Below are positions 48,900-56,609 of a stretch of 64,000 nucleotides of DNA, one piece after another. Origin of the DNA: Streptomyces misionensis (GTDB lineage Bacteria > Actinomycetota > Actinomycetes > Streptomycetales > Streptomycetaceae); the NCBI RefSeq assembly GCF_900104815.1, contig NZ_FNTD01000004.1, positions 2,372,501 to 2,436,500 on the forward strand, in the 5' to 3' direction. Numbering within the stretch: the first letter of the stretch is position 1; each line of letters starts with the position of its first letter. A program made the translations under genes and the position numbers. The notes beneath the pieces are model-generated. The model was not told where the DNA came from and did no database searches. It saw only the letters and a list, made by a program, of their open reading frames with translations.

Positions 48900-50261
48900 T
48901 CACACGGCGGGGACGCAGCGGCCGTCCTCGGTGCGGTACGTCCACTTGGCACCCTCGGTCACCAGCTCCCGCACCGCCGTCAGGAAGCGCTCGACGTGCT
49001 CGTCGGGGGTGCCCGCGCCGAAGCTCACGCGGATGGCGTTGAGGGACTTCTCGCCGGGGGCGGCCTCGGGGGCGCCGCACTCGCCCTGGGTCTGCGGATC
49101 GGTGCCGAGCAGGGTGCGCACCAGCGGGTGGGCGCAGAAGAGGCCGTCGCGGACGCCGATGCCGTACTCGGCGGACAGGGCCGCCGCGAAGTGGGAGCTG
49201 TTCCAGCCCTCCACCACGAAGGAGATCACGCCGACCCGCGGGGCGTCGTCCCCGAACAGGGACAACACCCTGACCTGCGGAATCCCGGCGAGGCCCGTGC
49301 GGACCCGGTCGATCAGCCGCTGCTCGCGCGCGACCAGGTCCGCCCAGCCGGCCTCGGTGAGCGCCTTGCAGGCCGAGGCGACGGCGTAGGCGCCGATGAC
49401 GTTCGGGGAGCCCGCCTCGTGCCGGGCGGCACTCTCGTGCCACTCCACGTCCACTCCCCCGTCGGCGCGCCGGGTGACCCTGCGGCTGGCGCCGCCGCCC
49501 GCGAGGTACGGCTCGGCGGCCCGCAGCCAGTCGGCGCGGCCGGCCAGCACGCCCGCGCCGAAGGGGGCGTACAGCTTGTGCCCGGACAGGGCGACCCAGT
49601 CGACGTCCAGGTCGGCGATGTCCACGGGGTGGTGCGGGGCCAGCTGGGCGGCGTCCAGGACGATCCGGGCGCCGTGTGCGTGCGCGGCGGCGGCCAGCTC
49701 GCGCACCGGCCACAGCTCGCCGGTGACGTTGGAGGCGCCGGTGACGCAGACCAGGGCCGGGCCGTACGGGTCGCGGTCGGCCAGGGCCCGCTCCAGGGTC
49801 CGCACCGCCTGCTGCGGGGTGCGCGGTGCGTCGAGGTAGGTGACCCGGGAGTCCTGCCAGGGGAGCAGGGAGGCGTGGTGCTCGGTCTCGAAGACGAAGA
49901 CGCGGCAGTCGGCCGGGAGCGCCCGGGCCAGCAGGTTCAGCGAGTCGGTGGTCGAGCGGGTGAAGACCACCTGGTCGTCGGCCCGGCAGCCGAGGAAGCC
50001 GGCGACCGTGCGGCGGGCGTTCTCGAACAGGTCGGTGGAGAGCTGGGAGAGGTAGCCGGCGCCCCGGTGGACGCTGCCGTAGTAGGGCGCGTAGGCGGCG
50101 ACGTCGTCCCAGACGCGCTGGAGGGCGGGGGCGCTGGCCGCGTAGTCGAGGGCCGCGTAGGTGACTTCGCCGCCCGTGACGAGCGGGACGGTGACATCTC
50201 GTCCCAGAACGGGCAGCGGGGAGCAAATCGACGGGTCGGCGACAACGCTGGAGTGAGACAT
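48900..50261 (-). CDS. Class V aminotransferase-fold PLP enzyme (cysteine desulfurase-like)
   Basis: A 453-residue PLP-dependent enzyme. Motifs: YAALDYAASAPALQRVWDDVAAYAPYYGSVHRGAGYLSQLST, TRSTTDSLNLLARAL, FETEHHASLLPW, VTGASNVTGELWPV, RIVLDAAQLAPHHPVDIADLDVDWVALSGHKLYAPFGAGVL with the PLP Lys. The C-terminal VRDGLFCAHPLVRTLLG has a Cys at the place where desulfurases carry their active cysteine. It is related to SufS/CsdA and isopenicillin-N epimerase. Control by a SAM-IV riboswitch points to sulfur or methionine metabolism, probably cysteine or homocysteine linked. Its exact reaction is unknown. Confidence 0.88.
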   Translation of the reverse strand: MSHSSVVADPSICSPLPVLGRDVTVPLVTGGEVTYAALDYAASAPALQRVWDDVAAYAPYYGSVHRGAGYLSQLSTDLFENARRTVAGFLGCRADDQVVFTRSTTDSLNLLARALPADCRVFVFETEHHASLLPWQDSRVTYLDAPRTPQQAVRTLERALADRDPYGPALVCVTGASNVTGELWPVRELAAAAHAHGARIVLDAAQLAPHHPVDIADLDVDWVALSGHKLYAPFGAGVLAGRADWLRAAEPYLAGGGASRRVTRRADGGVDVEWHESAARHEAGSPNVIGAYAVASACKALTEAGWADLVAREQRLIDRVRTGLAGIPQVRVLSLFGDDAPRVGVISFVVEGWNSSHFAAALSAEYGIGVRDGLFCAHPLVRTLLGTDPQTQGECGAPEAAPGEKSLNAIRVSFGAGTPDEHVERFLTAVRELVTEGAKWTYRTEDGRCVPAV

Positions 50262-50344
50262 GGGGTGACTCCCGTGAGGACGTACGCCGAAGGGACGTAC
50301 GGGAAAAAGGTGAAAGGGGTACGCGGAGGCGGGGCTCTGCGGCC

Positions 50345-50365
50345 CTAGCGCATTCGCTTGCTCAC
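50345..50365 (-). CDS. Possible six-codon leader ORF (MSKRMR)
   Basis: GTG AGC AAG CGA ATG CGC TAG, with GGGAG six bases upstream (50366-50380). It lies between the SAM-IV aptamer hairpin and the PLP-enzyme gene. It may couple translation to riboswitch output or be chance; only comparison across species would tell. Confidence 0.35.
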   Translation of the reverse strand: MSKRMR

Positions 50366-50387
50366 GGAAGGCTCCCTCGTACGACCA

Positions 50388-50410
50388 GGACCCCTGGGTT
50401 CGAGGGGTCC
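50388..50410 (-). terminator. Hairpin at the 3' edge of the SAM-IV aptamer
   Basis: GGACCCCT and AGGGGTCC (50388-50395 and 50403-50410) pair around a 7-base loop. Its 5' arm overlaps the aptamer end (GCGCGGAC), so it could be the expression platform that competes with the ligand-bound fold. Confidence 0.5.
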
Positions 50411-50520
50411 GCGCTTGCCGTAGACCTCGCTGCCTACGACCTGGTCCTCACCCGGGGCACCCCGCCACGGACGGAGGGTTGCCGGACAGTCGGCCGGGGC
50501 CTCATGACTGTCACTCATGA
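50407..50520 (-). promoter_or_regulatory. SAM-IV riboswitch
   Basis: Read on the minus strand the region follows the SAM-IV consensus: TCATGAGTGACAG, GGCCCCGGCC, CTGTCCGGCAACCCTCC, GGCGGGGTGCCCCGGGTGA, GGACCAGG, then a second stem closing with CTACGGCAAGCGCGGAC. The GGCAACCCTCC and GGTGCCCCGGGTGA blocks are the core shared with SAM-I. It precedes the PLP-enzyme gene by about 145 bases. Confidence 0.9.
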
Positions 50521-50530
50521 CCTGCCACGG

Positions 50531-50560
50531 AAATTACGCGAAGGGGTGATCGCCCCGCAA
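50531..50560 (-). promoter_or_regulatory. Promoter of the SAM-IV leader
   Basis: On the minus strand TTGCGG (50555-50560), an 18-base spacer and TAATTT (50531-50536) place the transcription start near 50523, just before the aptamer. The promoter lies inside the trpD terminator hairpin. Confidence 0.6.
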
Positions 50561-50590
50561 CCCGTGTCCGGATCGCGGGACGATCACCCC
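50543..50590 (-). terminator. Terminator after trpD
   Basis: GGGGTGATCG (50543-50552) pairs with CGATCACCCC (50581-50590); the 28-base loop has an inner CCGC/GCGG stem. It starts just after the trpD stop at 50597. Confidence 0.75.
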
Positions 50591-50596
50591 CGCGTC

Positions 50597-51661
50597 TCAG
50601 GCGTTGCTGGCCGCCACCCAGCGCTCCAGCGTCCGCTTGGCCGCGCCCGAGTCGATGGACTCGGCCGCCCGGGCCATCTGGGCGCGCAGCTGCTCGGTGA
50701 GCGAGGCGTCGGACGGCTCCAGGGCGACCAGGGCCGCCGCCGAGTTCAGCAGCACCGCGTCGCGCACCGCGCCCCGCTCGCCGTCGAGCACCCGGCGGGC
50801 CACCTCCGCGTTGTAGGAGGCGTCCGCGCCGCGCAGGGCGTCCACCGGGACGAGGTCGATGCCGACGTCCCGGGGGTCGAAGACCTCCTCGGTGACCTTG
50901 CCGTCCCGCACCACCCACACCCGGGAGGTGTCGGTGACCGTCAGCTCGTCCAGGCCGTCGTCGCCCCGGAAGACCAGCGCGGAGTTGCCCCGTTCGGCGA
51001 AGACGCCGGCCACCACGGGCGCCATGCGCGGATCGGCGACGCCCACCGCCTGCGCGCGCACCTTGGCCGGGTTGGTCAGCGGGCCGAGCACGTTGAAGGT
51101 GGTGCGGATGCCCAACTGCCCGCGCGCGGCGGCCACATGACGCAGCGAGGGGTGGAACTTCACCGCGAAGCAGATGGTGATGCCGGCCTCCTCGGCGACC
51201 TCGGCCACCCGCTTCGGGGTCAGCTGGAGGTTGATGCCCAGCTTCTCCAGCACGTCGGAGGAGCCGGAGGCGGAGGAGGCGGCGCGGTTGCCGTGCTTGA
51301 CGACCTTGGCGCCGGTGCCCGCGACGACGATCGAGGACATGGTGGAGATGTTGACGGTCTTGGCGCCGTCGCCGCCGGTGCCGACGATGTCGACGGCGGG
51401 CCCCGGCACCTCGATCACGTTGGCGTGCTCGTACATGGTGCGCACCAGGCCGGAGATCTCCTCCACCGTCTCGCCCTTGGCGCGCAGCGCGACCATGAAC
51501 CCGGCGATCTGGGCGTCGGTCGCCTCGCCGCGCATGATCAGGTCCATCGCCCAGGCCGTGTCGTCGGCGGACAGGTCCTGGCCGGTCAGCAGGCCGTTCA
51601 GCAGGGCGGGCCAGGAGCGGCCCGCCGCGGTGTCGCCTCCAGCGGGGGTCACAGCGATCAT
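50597..51661 (-). CDS. trpD: Anthranilate phosphoribosyltransferase
   Basis: A 354-residue class IV phosphoribosyltransferase that adds ribose phosphate to anthranilate, the second step of tryptophan synthesis. It has [21 protein letters not shown], the PRPP loop [78 protein letters not shown], and [19 protein letters not shown] 51661 has GAGGAG 6-7 bases upstream. It is transcribed alone and sits 27 kb from trpEG; no attenuator-like Trp codons are seen before it. Confidence 0.96.
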   Translation of the reverse strand: MIAVTPAGGDTAAGRSWPALLNGLLTGQDLSADDTAWAMDLIMRGEATDAQIAGFMVALRAKGETVEEISGLVRTMYEHANVIEVPGPAVDIVGTGGDGAKTVNISTMSSIVVAGTGAKVVKHGNRAASSASGSSDVLEKLGINLQLTPKRVAEVAEEAGITICFAVKFHPSLRHVAAARGQLGIRTTFNVLGPLTNPAKVRAQAVGVADPRMAPVVAGVFAERGNSALVFRGDDGLDELTVTDTSRVWVVRDGKVTEEVFDPRDVGIDLVPVDALRGADASYNAEVARRVLDGERGAVRDAVLLNSAAALVALEPSDASLTEQLRAQMARAAESIDSGAAKRTLERWVAASNA

Positions 51662-51700
51662 CAGCCGCTCCTCGTACACAGTGGTGGTCCTACGTACCCC

Positions 51701-51706
51701 ACCCTA
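51701..51706 (-). promoter_or_regulatory. -10 box TAGGGT of trpD
   Basis: TAGGGT on the minus strand lies 39 bases before ATG 51661, giving a leader of about 33 bases that includes GAGGAG. Confidence 0.55.
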
Positions 51707-51724
51707 TCGAGCCGGGACACGGGG

Positions 51725-51757
51725 AAGGGCCCCGTCCGCGGTGCGGACGGGGCCCTT
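51725..51757 (-). terminator. Terminator of the ctaE-qcrCAB operon
   Basis: AAGGGCCCCGTCCGC (51725-51739) and its perfect complement (51743-51757) form a 15-bp stem with loop GGT, 21 bases after the qcrB stop. Confidence 0.92.
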
Positions 51758-51778
51758 CGGTGGCGTGGCGACGCGGGA

Positions 51779-53416
51779 TCAGTGGTGGCCGTGGCCGCTC
51801 GTGATCTCCCTGTACTCCTCGACGGACGGCTTCGGGATCTGGTTGTCCTCGCCGTAGTAGGCGTTGGACAGCTTGACCCGGAGTCGCTCCGAGGCCTTCA
51901 CCTTGCGCTCGACACCGTTCTCGTCGACCGTCGGGCCGATCTCGGCCGGCTGGTACTGGTCGTGCGCGGTGAGCGTGTGCAGCTGCTCCTGGCTGAGCGG
52001 CTCGTGCACCTCGATGAACTCACCGTGCGGCAGCCGCTTGATGATGCCGGTCTCGCGACCGTGCAGCACCTTGTCGCGGTCGCGGCGCTGGAGGCCGAGG
52101 CAGATCCGCTTGGTGACCAGGAACGCGATGACCGGGCCGACGAAGAAGAAGATCCGGACGAACCAGGTCACGGCGTTGATCGACAGGTGGAAGTGGGTGG
52201 CCCACAGGTCGTTGCCACCGCCGACCAGGGTGACCATGTAGATCGTCACCCAGGCGACACCGAACGCGGTACGGGTCGGGGCGTTGCGCGGGCGGTCCAG
52301 GATGTGGTGCTCGCGCTTGTCGCCGGTGACCCAGGACTCGATGAACGGGTAGACCGCGATGGCCGCCAGGACCAGCGGGAAGAGCACCAGCGGGATGAAC
52401 ACGCCCAGGACGAGCGTGTGGCCCCAGAAGTTGATCTCCCAGCCCGGCATGAAGCGGATCAGACCCTCGGCGAAGCCCATGTACCAGTCGGGCTGGGCGC
52501 CGGTGGAGACCTGGTCCACCCGGTAGGGGCCGATGGCCCAGATCGGGTTGATCTGCGCGACCGCGGCGATGGCCGCGATGACACCGAAGACCAGGAAGAA
52601 GAAGCCTCCGGCCTTGGCCATGTAGACCGGCAGCAGCGGCATGCCGACGACGTTGTTGTTCGACTTGCCCGGACCCGCGAACTGCGTGTGCTTGTGGTAG
52701 AAGACCAGGATCAGGTGCGCCACCATCAGGCCGAGCATGATGCCCGGCAGCAGCAGGATGTGGATCGAGTAGAACCGGGCGACGAAGTCGTGGCCGGGGA
52801 ACTGCCCGCCGAAGAGGAAGTACGACAGGTACGTGCCGATGATCGGCACGGACAGGATCGCGCCCTCCATGAAGCGGACACCGGTGCCGGAGAGCAGGTC
52901 GTCGGGGAGCGAGTAACCGGTGAAGCCGGTGAACATGCCGAGGACGAACAGCAGGAAGCCGAACAGCCAGTTGATCTCACGCGGCTTGCGGAACGCGCCG
53001 GTGAAGAACACGCGCATCATGTGCACGAACATGCCGGCGAGGAAGATCAGCGCGGCCCAGTGGTGGATCTGCCGGATGAGCAGACCACCGCGCACGTCGA
53101 AGGAGATGTGCAGGGTCGAGTTGAAGGCCTCCGACATCATCTGCCCCTGGAGCGGGACATAGCTGCCGTGGTAGACGACCTCGTTCATCGACGGGTGGAA
53201 GAACAGCGTCAGATAGACACCCGTCAGGATGATGATGATGAAGCTGTACATGCACACTTCGCCCAACATGAACGACCAGTGGTCGGGGAAGATCTTGCGC
53301 ATGTTGGCCTTGGCCAGGGAGTAGATCCCGAGCCGGCCGTCGGCCCAGTCGGCGATGCGCTCGCCGGCCGGAGCCTTCCCGCGAGAGCGGGCGGTCTCGT
53401 TCGCTGCAGTACTCAT
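51779..53416 (-). CDS. qcrB: Cytochrome bc1 complex cytochrome b subunit
   Basis: A 545-residue membrane subunit holding hemes bL and bH and the quinol sites. N-terminal helices carry FPDHWSFMLGEVCMYSF, then RGGLLIRQIHHWAALIFLAGMFVHMMRVFFTGAFRKPREINW with heme-ligand histidines and FTGYSLPDDLLSG. Later comes IHILLLPGIMLGLMVAHLILVFYHKHTQF with the second His pair. The C-terminal extension past residue 400 is actinobacterial. It is the last gene of ctaE-qcrC-qcrA-qcrB, overlapping qcrA by 4 bases. Confidence 0.96.
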   Translation of the reverse strand: MSTAANETARSRGKAPAGERIADWADGRLGIYSLAKANMRKIFPDHWSFMLGEVCMYSFIIIILTGVYLTLFFHPSMNEVVYHGSYVPLQGQMMSEAFNSTLHISFDVRGGLLIRQIHHWAALIFLAGMFVHMMRVFFTGAFRKPREINWLFGFLLFVLGMFTGFTGYSLPDDLLSGTGVRFMEGAILSVPIIGTYLSYFLFGGQFPGHDFVARFYSIHILLLPGIMLGLMVAHLILVFYHKHTQFAGPGKSNNNVVGMPLLPVYMAKAGGFFFLVFGVIAAIAAVAQINPIWAIGPYRVDQVSTGAQPDWYMGFAEGLIRFMPGWEINFWGHTLVLGVFIPLVLFPLVLAAIAVYPFIESWVTGDKREHHILDRPRNAPTRTAFGVAWVTIYMVTLVGGGNDLWATHFHLSINAVTWFVRIFFFVGPVIAFLVTKRICLGLQRRDRDKVLHGRETGIIKRLPHGEFIEVHEPLSQEQLHTLTAHDQYQPAEIGPTVDENGVERKVKASERLRVKLSNAYYGEDNQIPKPSVEEYREITSGHGHH

Positions 53417-54471
53417 CCGCGCTCCCAGAATGCAGGACCGACGGGCTCCTCGAAGTCGCCGAGCGCCTGGAGGTAACCCTCACTGTCCACACCGATGCGC
53501 AGCTGCGGCAGGGCGTGGCCGGCGGGACCGAAGATCACTCGGGCACCGTCGGAGAGGTCGAAGGTGGACTGGTGGCACGGGCACAGCACGTGGTGCGTCT
53601 GCTGCTCGTACAGCGAGATCGGGCAGCCGACGTGGGTGCAGATCTTGGAGAACGCGACGATGCCGTCGTGCGACCAGTTCAGCTCGCGCTTGTCCTTGAT
53701 GTTGTCCGGCTGGAGCCGGACGATCATCAGAGCCGCCTTGGCCAGCTCCGTCTGGAACTCCTCGTCCGTCTCCTCCAGGCCGTCCGGCTTGGCGAAGGTC
53801 AGGGAGCCGACGGCGACGTCCTCGGGACGCAGCGGCTGGTTGGTGTTCATGTTGACCAGACGCTTGCCCTTGGCCCACAGGGTGTGGCGAAGGGACGTGC
53901 CGGGCAGCGGACCGAGGTCGCGCAGCAGCATGACACCGGAGAGCGGCACCAGGGCCAGCGCGCCGAACATCGTGTTGCGGATCAGCTTGCGGCGGCCGAG
54001 CGCCGACTCCTTGGCGCCCTGGCGGAAGTCCGCGTGGACCTTGGCCCGGACCTCGGGAGCGGCCTCGATCGGGTGACGCTCGTCGGCGACCTCGACGTCG
54101 GACATCAGGGTGCGGGCCCAGTGGACCGCGCCCGCGCCGATGCAGAACAGCGCCACGCCCAGGGTCAGGCCCAGCGCGAAGTTCAGCGCGCTGATGTGCC
54201 CGATCGGGAAGACGAAGATGTTCTTGTCGTGCGGGATGGTCACGTACGAGACGATGAAGCCGACGGTGGCCAGCATCGACACCGTGAACAGCAGGGCGAC
54301 GACACGCTCGGACCGCTTGGCGGCCCGCTCGTCGATGTCCTGGATCCGGTGCTCGTGGGGCGGCAGCCCCGGGTCGGCGAACGGGTTCTCCTCGTCCGCG
54401 ACCCCTACCGCGCCGTGCGCGTGGTCCTGCTCTGCGGGCAGGTTCTCTTCAGGAATGTCTTGGCTACTCAT
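53413..54471 (-). CDS. qcrA: Cytochrome bc1 complex Rieske iron-sulfur subunit
   Basis: A 352-residue subunit with three membrane helices (actinobacterial type) at about residues 55-190. The Rieske domain is at the C-terminus: CTHVGCPISLYEQQTHHVLCPCHQSTFDLSDGARVIFGPA. It has the two Cys-His pairs binding the [2Fe-2S] cluster and the disulfide cysteines. It carries electrons from quinol to the cytochrome c subunit. It overlaps both qcrB and qcrC by 4 bases. Confidence 0.96.
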   Translation of the reverse strand: MSSQDIPEENLPAEQDHAHGAVGVADEENPFADPGLPPHEHRIQDIDERAAKRSERVVALLFTVSMLATVGFIVSYVTIPHDKNIFVFPIGHISALNFALGLTLGVALFCIGAGAVHWARTLMSDVEVADERHPIEAAPEVRAKVHADFRQGAKESALGRRKLIRNTMFGALALVPLSGVMLLRDLGPLPGTSLRHTLWAKGKRLVNMNTNQPLRPEDVAVGSLTFAKPDGLEETDEEFQTELAKAALMIVRLQPDNIKDKRELNWSHDGIVAFSKICTHVGCPISLYEQQTHHVLCPCHQSTFDLSDGARVIFGPAGHALPQLRIGVDSEGYLQALGDFEEPVGPAFWERG

Positions 54472-55280
54472 GACTTCTTGGCCTTTGCGGTCCGAGCGGC
54501 GACCCAGACGGCGACGGCGATCAGCGCGCCGAGACCGAAGATCCAGGCGAACAGGCCCTCACTGACCGGCCCGAGGCCGCCCAGCTCCAGACCGCCCGGG
54601 TTCGTCGTCTCGCTGCTGTCGACCGCGTGCAGGTACGCGATGATGTCCTTCTTGTTCTTCGAGGACAGCGTCGTGTCCGGGAAGGACGGCATGTTCTGCG
54701 GGCCCGTCTGCATGGCCTCGTAGATGTGCTTCGGGTCGACGCCCTCCAGCGTGGGCGCGAACTTGCCCTTGGTCAGGGCACCGCCCTTGCCGGTGAAGTT
54801 GTGGCACTGCGCGCAGTTGGTGCGGAACAGCTCGCCACCCTTGGCGATGTCCGCGCCGGCCGGACCGTACTGCTGCTTGGTCGGCACGACCGGACCGGCG
54901 CCCAGCGACGCGATGTACGCGGCGAGCTGGTCGATCTGAGTCTGCGTGTACACAGGCTTCTTGCGCGGGACCTGGGCGCCCTGCGAGGTCGCGGCCGGCA
55001 TACGGCCGGTGCCGACCTGGAAGTCGACGGCCGCGGAGCCCACGCCGACCAGGCTCGGCCCGTCGGAGGAGCCCTGCCCACCGGTGCCGTGGCAGCTGGC
55101 GCAGCCGACCTCGTAGAGCTTCCTACCCTCCTTGATGGTCAGGGACTGGGAGGTTTCATCGGCCTGCGCCTTGCCCGCGGGCGCGAACGCGGCGTACAGC
55201 CCCCCAGTGGCCGCCAGCGCGAGGAGTAGGACGACGACCGCCGCCAGCGGATGGCGTCGTCGTGCGGAGAGCTTTTTCAC
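54468..55280 (-). CDS. qcrC: Cytochrome bc1 complex diheme cytochrome c subunit
   Basis: A 270-residue membrane-anchored cytochrome with an N-terminal hydrophobic segment (HPLAAVVVLLLALAATGGLYAAF) and two CxxCH heme sites, YEVGCASCHGTGGQG and FRTNCAQCHNFTGKG. A C-terminal helix (LFAWIFGLGALIAVAVWVAARTAK) ends it. Actinobacteria with this diheme QcrC lack a soluble cytochrome c and pass electrons directly to aa3 oxidase in a supercomplex. A clear signal sequence and short KKLSARRRH start support the start codon at 55280. Confidence 0.96.
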   Translation of the reverse strand: MKKLSARRRHPLAAVVVLLLALAATGGLYAAFAPAGKAQADETSQSLTIKEGRKLYEVGCASCHGTGGQGSSDGPSLVGVGSAAVDFQVGTGRMPAATSQGAQVPRKKPVYTQTQIDQLAAYIASLGAGPVVPTKQQYGPAGADIAKGGELFRTNCAQCHNFTGKGGALTKGKFAPTLEGVDPKHIYEAMQTGPQNMPSFPDTTLSSKNKKDIIAYLHAVDSSETTNPGGLELGGLGPVSEGLFAWIFGLGALIAVAVWVAARTAKAKKS

Positions 55281-55343
55281 GGATTACCCCGGTGTCAGGA
55301 TCTTCTGCGTCGGTGCTTCTGGACTTAGCGGGAGCGGTCCCGG

Positions 55344-55964
55344 CTACTTGATCAAATAGATCGTGGCGAAGAGGCCGATCCAGACGACATCGACGAAGTG
55401 CCAGTAGTAGGACACGACGATGGCGGCGGTCGCCTGCTCGTGGGTGAACCTCTTGGCCATGTAGGTGCGGCCGAGGACCAGCAGGAAGGCGATGAGACCG
55501 CCCGTCACGTGCAGGCCGTGGAAGCCGGTGGTCAGGTAGAACACCGAGCCGTACGGGTCGGAGGAGAGCGAGAGGCCCTCTTCCTTCACCAGGCTCGTGT
55601 ACTCGTAGATCTGACCGCCGATGAAGATCGCACCCATGATGAAGGTGAGGATGAACCAGCCACGGAGCTTCTTCACGTCGCCGCGCTCGGCAGCGAAGAC
55701 GCCGAGCTGGCAGGTGAGGGACGAGAGCACCAGGATCGTGGTGTTCGTCGCGGAGAAAGGCACATTGAGCGCTGAGGCCATGTGCTTCCAGTGAGCCGGT
55801 CCGGTCACCGACCGGAGGGTGAAGTACATCGCGAAGAGGGCCGCGAAGAACATCAGCTCGGAACTCAGCCAGATGATGGTTCCGACGCTGGTGAGGTTCG
55901 GCCGGTTGACCGACGGGTGCGCGTGCCCGGTTTCTACTGTCGTTGCTGTCGCCACGACCGACAT
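55344..55964 (-). CDS. ctaE: Cytochrome c oxidase subunit III
   Basis: A 206-residue protein with five membrane helices: [93 protein letters not shown] and [29 protein letters not shown]. The FHGLHVTGG and WHFVDVVW blocks are diagnostic. It heads the ctaE-qcrCAB operon; qcrC begins 63 bases downstream. A 21-base palindrome spans its start codon, which could form an mRNA hairpin or a protein site. Confidence 0.95.
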   Translation of the reverse strand: MSVVATATTVETGHAHPSVNRPNLTSVGTIIWLSSELMFFAALFAMYFTLRSVTGPAHWKHMASALNVPFSATNTTILVLSSLTCQLGVFAAERGDVKKLRGWFILTFIMGAIFIGGQIYEYTSLVKEEGLSLSSDPYGSVFYLTTGFHGLHVTGGLIAFLLVLGRTYMAKRFTHEQATAAIVVSYYWHFVDVVWIGLFATIYLIK

Positions 55965-55975
55965 TATGTCGGTCG
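55955..55975. promoter_or_regulatory. Palindrome spanning the ctaE start codon
   Basis: CGACCGACA (55955-55963) and TGTCGGTCG (55967-55975) are perfect inverted copies with a 3-base centre. The ATG of ctaE (55964-55962) lies at the apex. In RNA this makes a 9-bp hairpin that could hide the start codon; in DNA it could be an operator. Confidence 0.6.
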
Positions 55976-56127
55976 CTTATCTCGCCCTCACTCCGGGGGG
56001 TGCCGTTCGGAGTGTTGCAGCCCTGCGAACCGGTGTTGACGTGGTGTTCATGGGAGTAACATCCGCCCAAACGGCCCCGTCCGTCCTGTCCGTCCAGTCC
56101 GTACGACGCCGACGATCCGGAGGAACA

Positions 56128-56529
56128 ATGCAGCCGACCGCCACCGTGCTGGTCTACAGCGACGACTCCAACACCCGTGAGCAGGTACGGCTGGCCGCAG
56201 GGCGCCGGCCCGCCCCGGACGTGCCCCAGGTGGAGTTCGTGGAGTGCGCGACACCCGCGGCGGTGCTGCGGGAGCTGGACCGTGGGGGCATCGACGTGTG
56301 CGTGCTCGACGGCGAGGCCGTGCCCATGGGGGGCATGGGGATGTGCCGGCAGATCAAGGACGAGGTGTTCCGCTGCCCGCCCGTGCTGCTGCTCATCGGC
56401 CGCCCCCAGGACGCCTGGCTGGCCACGTGGAGCCGGGCCGACGCCGCGGTGACGCTGCCGGTGGACCCGGTGGAGTTCGCCGCCTCGCTGGCCGCCGTGC
56501 TGCGCCGCAGGAGCCTGGCGAGCGCCTAG
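56128..56529 (+). CDS. Stand-alone receiver-like protein (pseudo-receiver)
   Basis: A 133-residue single domain with the response-regulator fold pattern: ATVLVYSDDSNTREQVRLA (acidic pair D12/D13), DVCVLDGEAVPMGGMGMCRQIKDE (phosphoacceptor-like D61), then PPVLLLIGRPQDAWLA and ADAAVTLPVDPVEFAASLAAVLRR. The Thr/Ser switch is Gly (G91) and the conserved Lys before Pro is Leu (L110), so normal phosphorylation-driven switching is unlikely. No output domain exists. ATG 56128 has GGAGGAA. It is divergent from ctaE and lies between the two cytochrome operons. Confidence 0.8.
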   Translation: MQPTATVLVYSDDSNTREQVRLAAGRRPAPDVPQVEFVECATPAAVLRELDRGGIDVCVLDGEAVPMGGMGMCRQIKDEVFRCPPVLLLIGRPQDAWLATWSRADAAVTLPVDPVEFAASLAAVLRRRSLASA

Positions 56530-56609
56530 CGGCCCGGGGCGCGGGGTTCTGGGGCGGCCGCCGGCGGGCGGCCCGTCGCAGGGTTCCCCGCGCCCCTCCA
56601 GGGCGCTGC

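Noticed and set aside
50504..53476. 990-codon plus-strand frame opposite trpD and qcrB
   Set aside because: Its translation is acidic low-complexity sequence and the opposite strand has two unmistakable genes.
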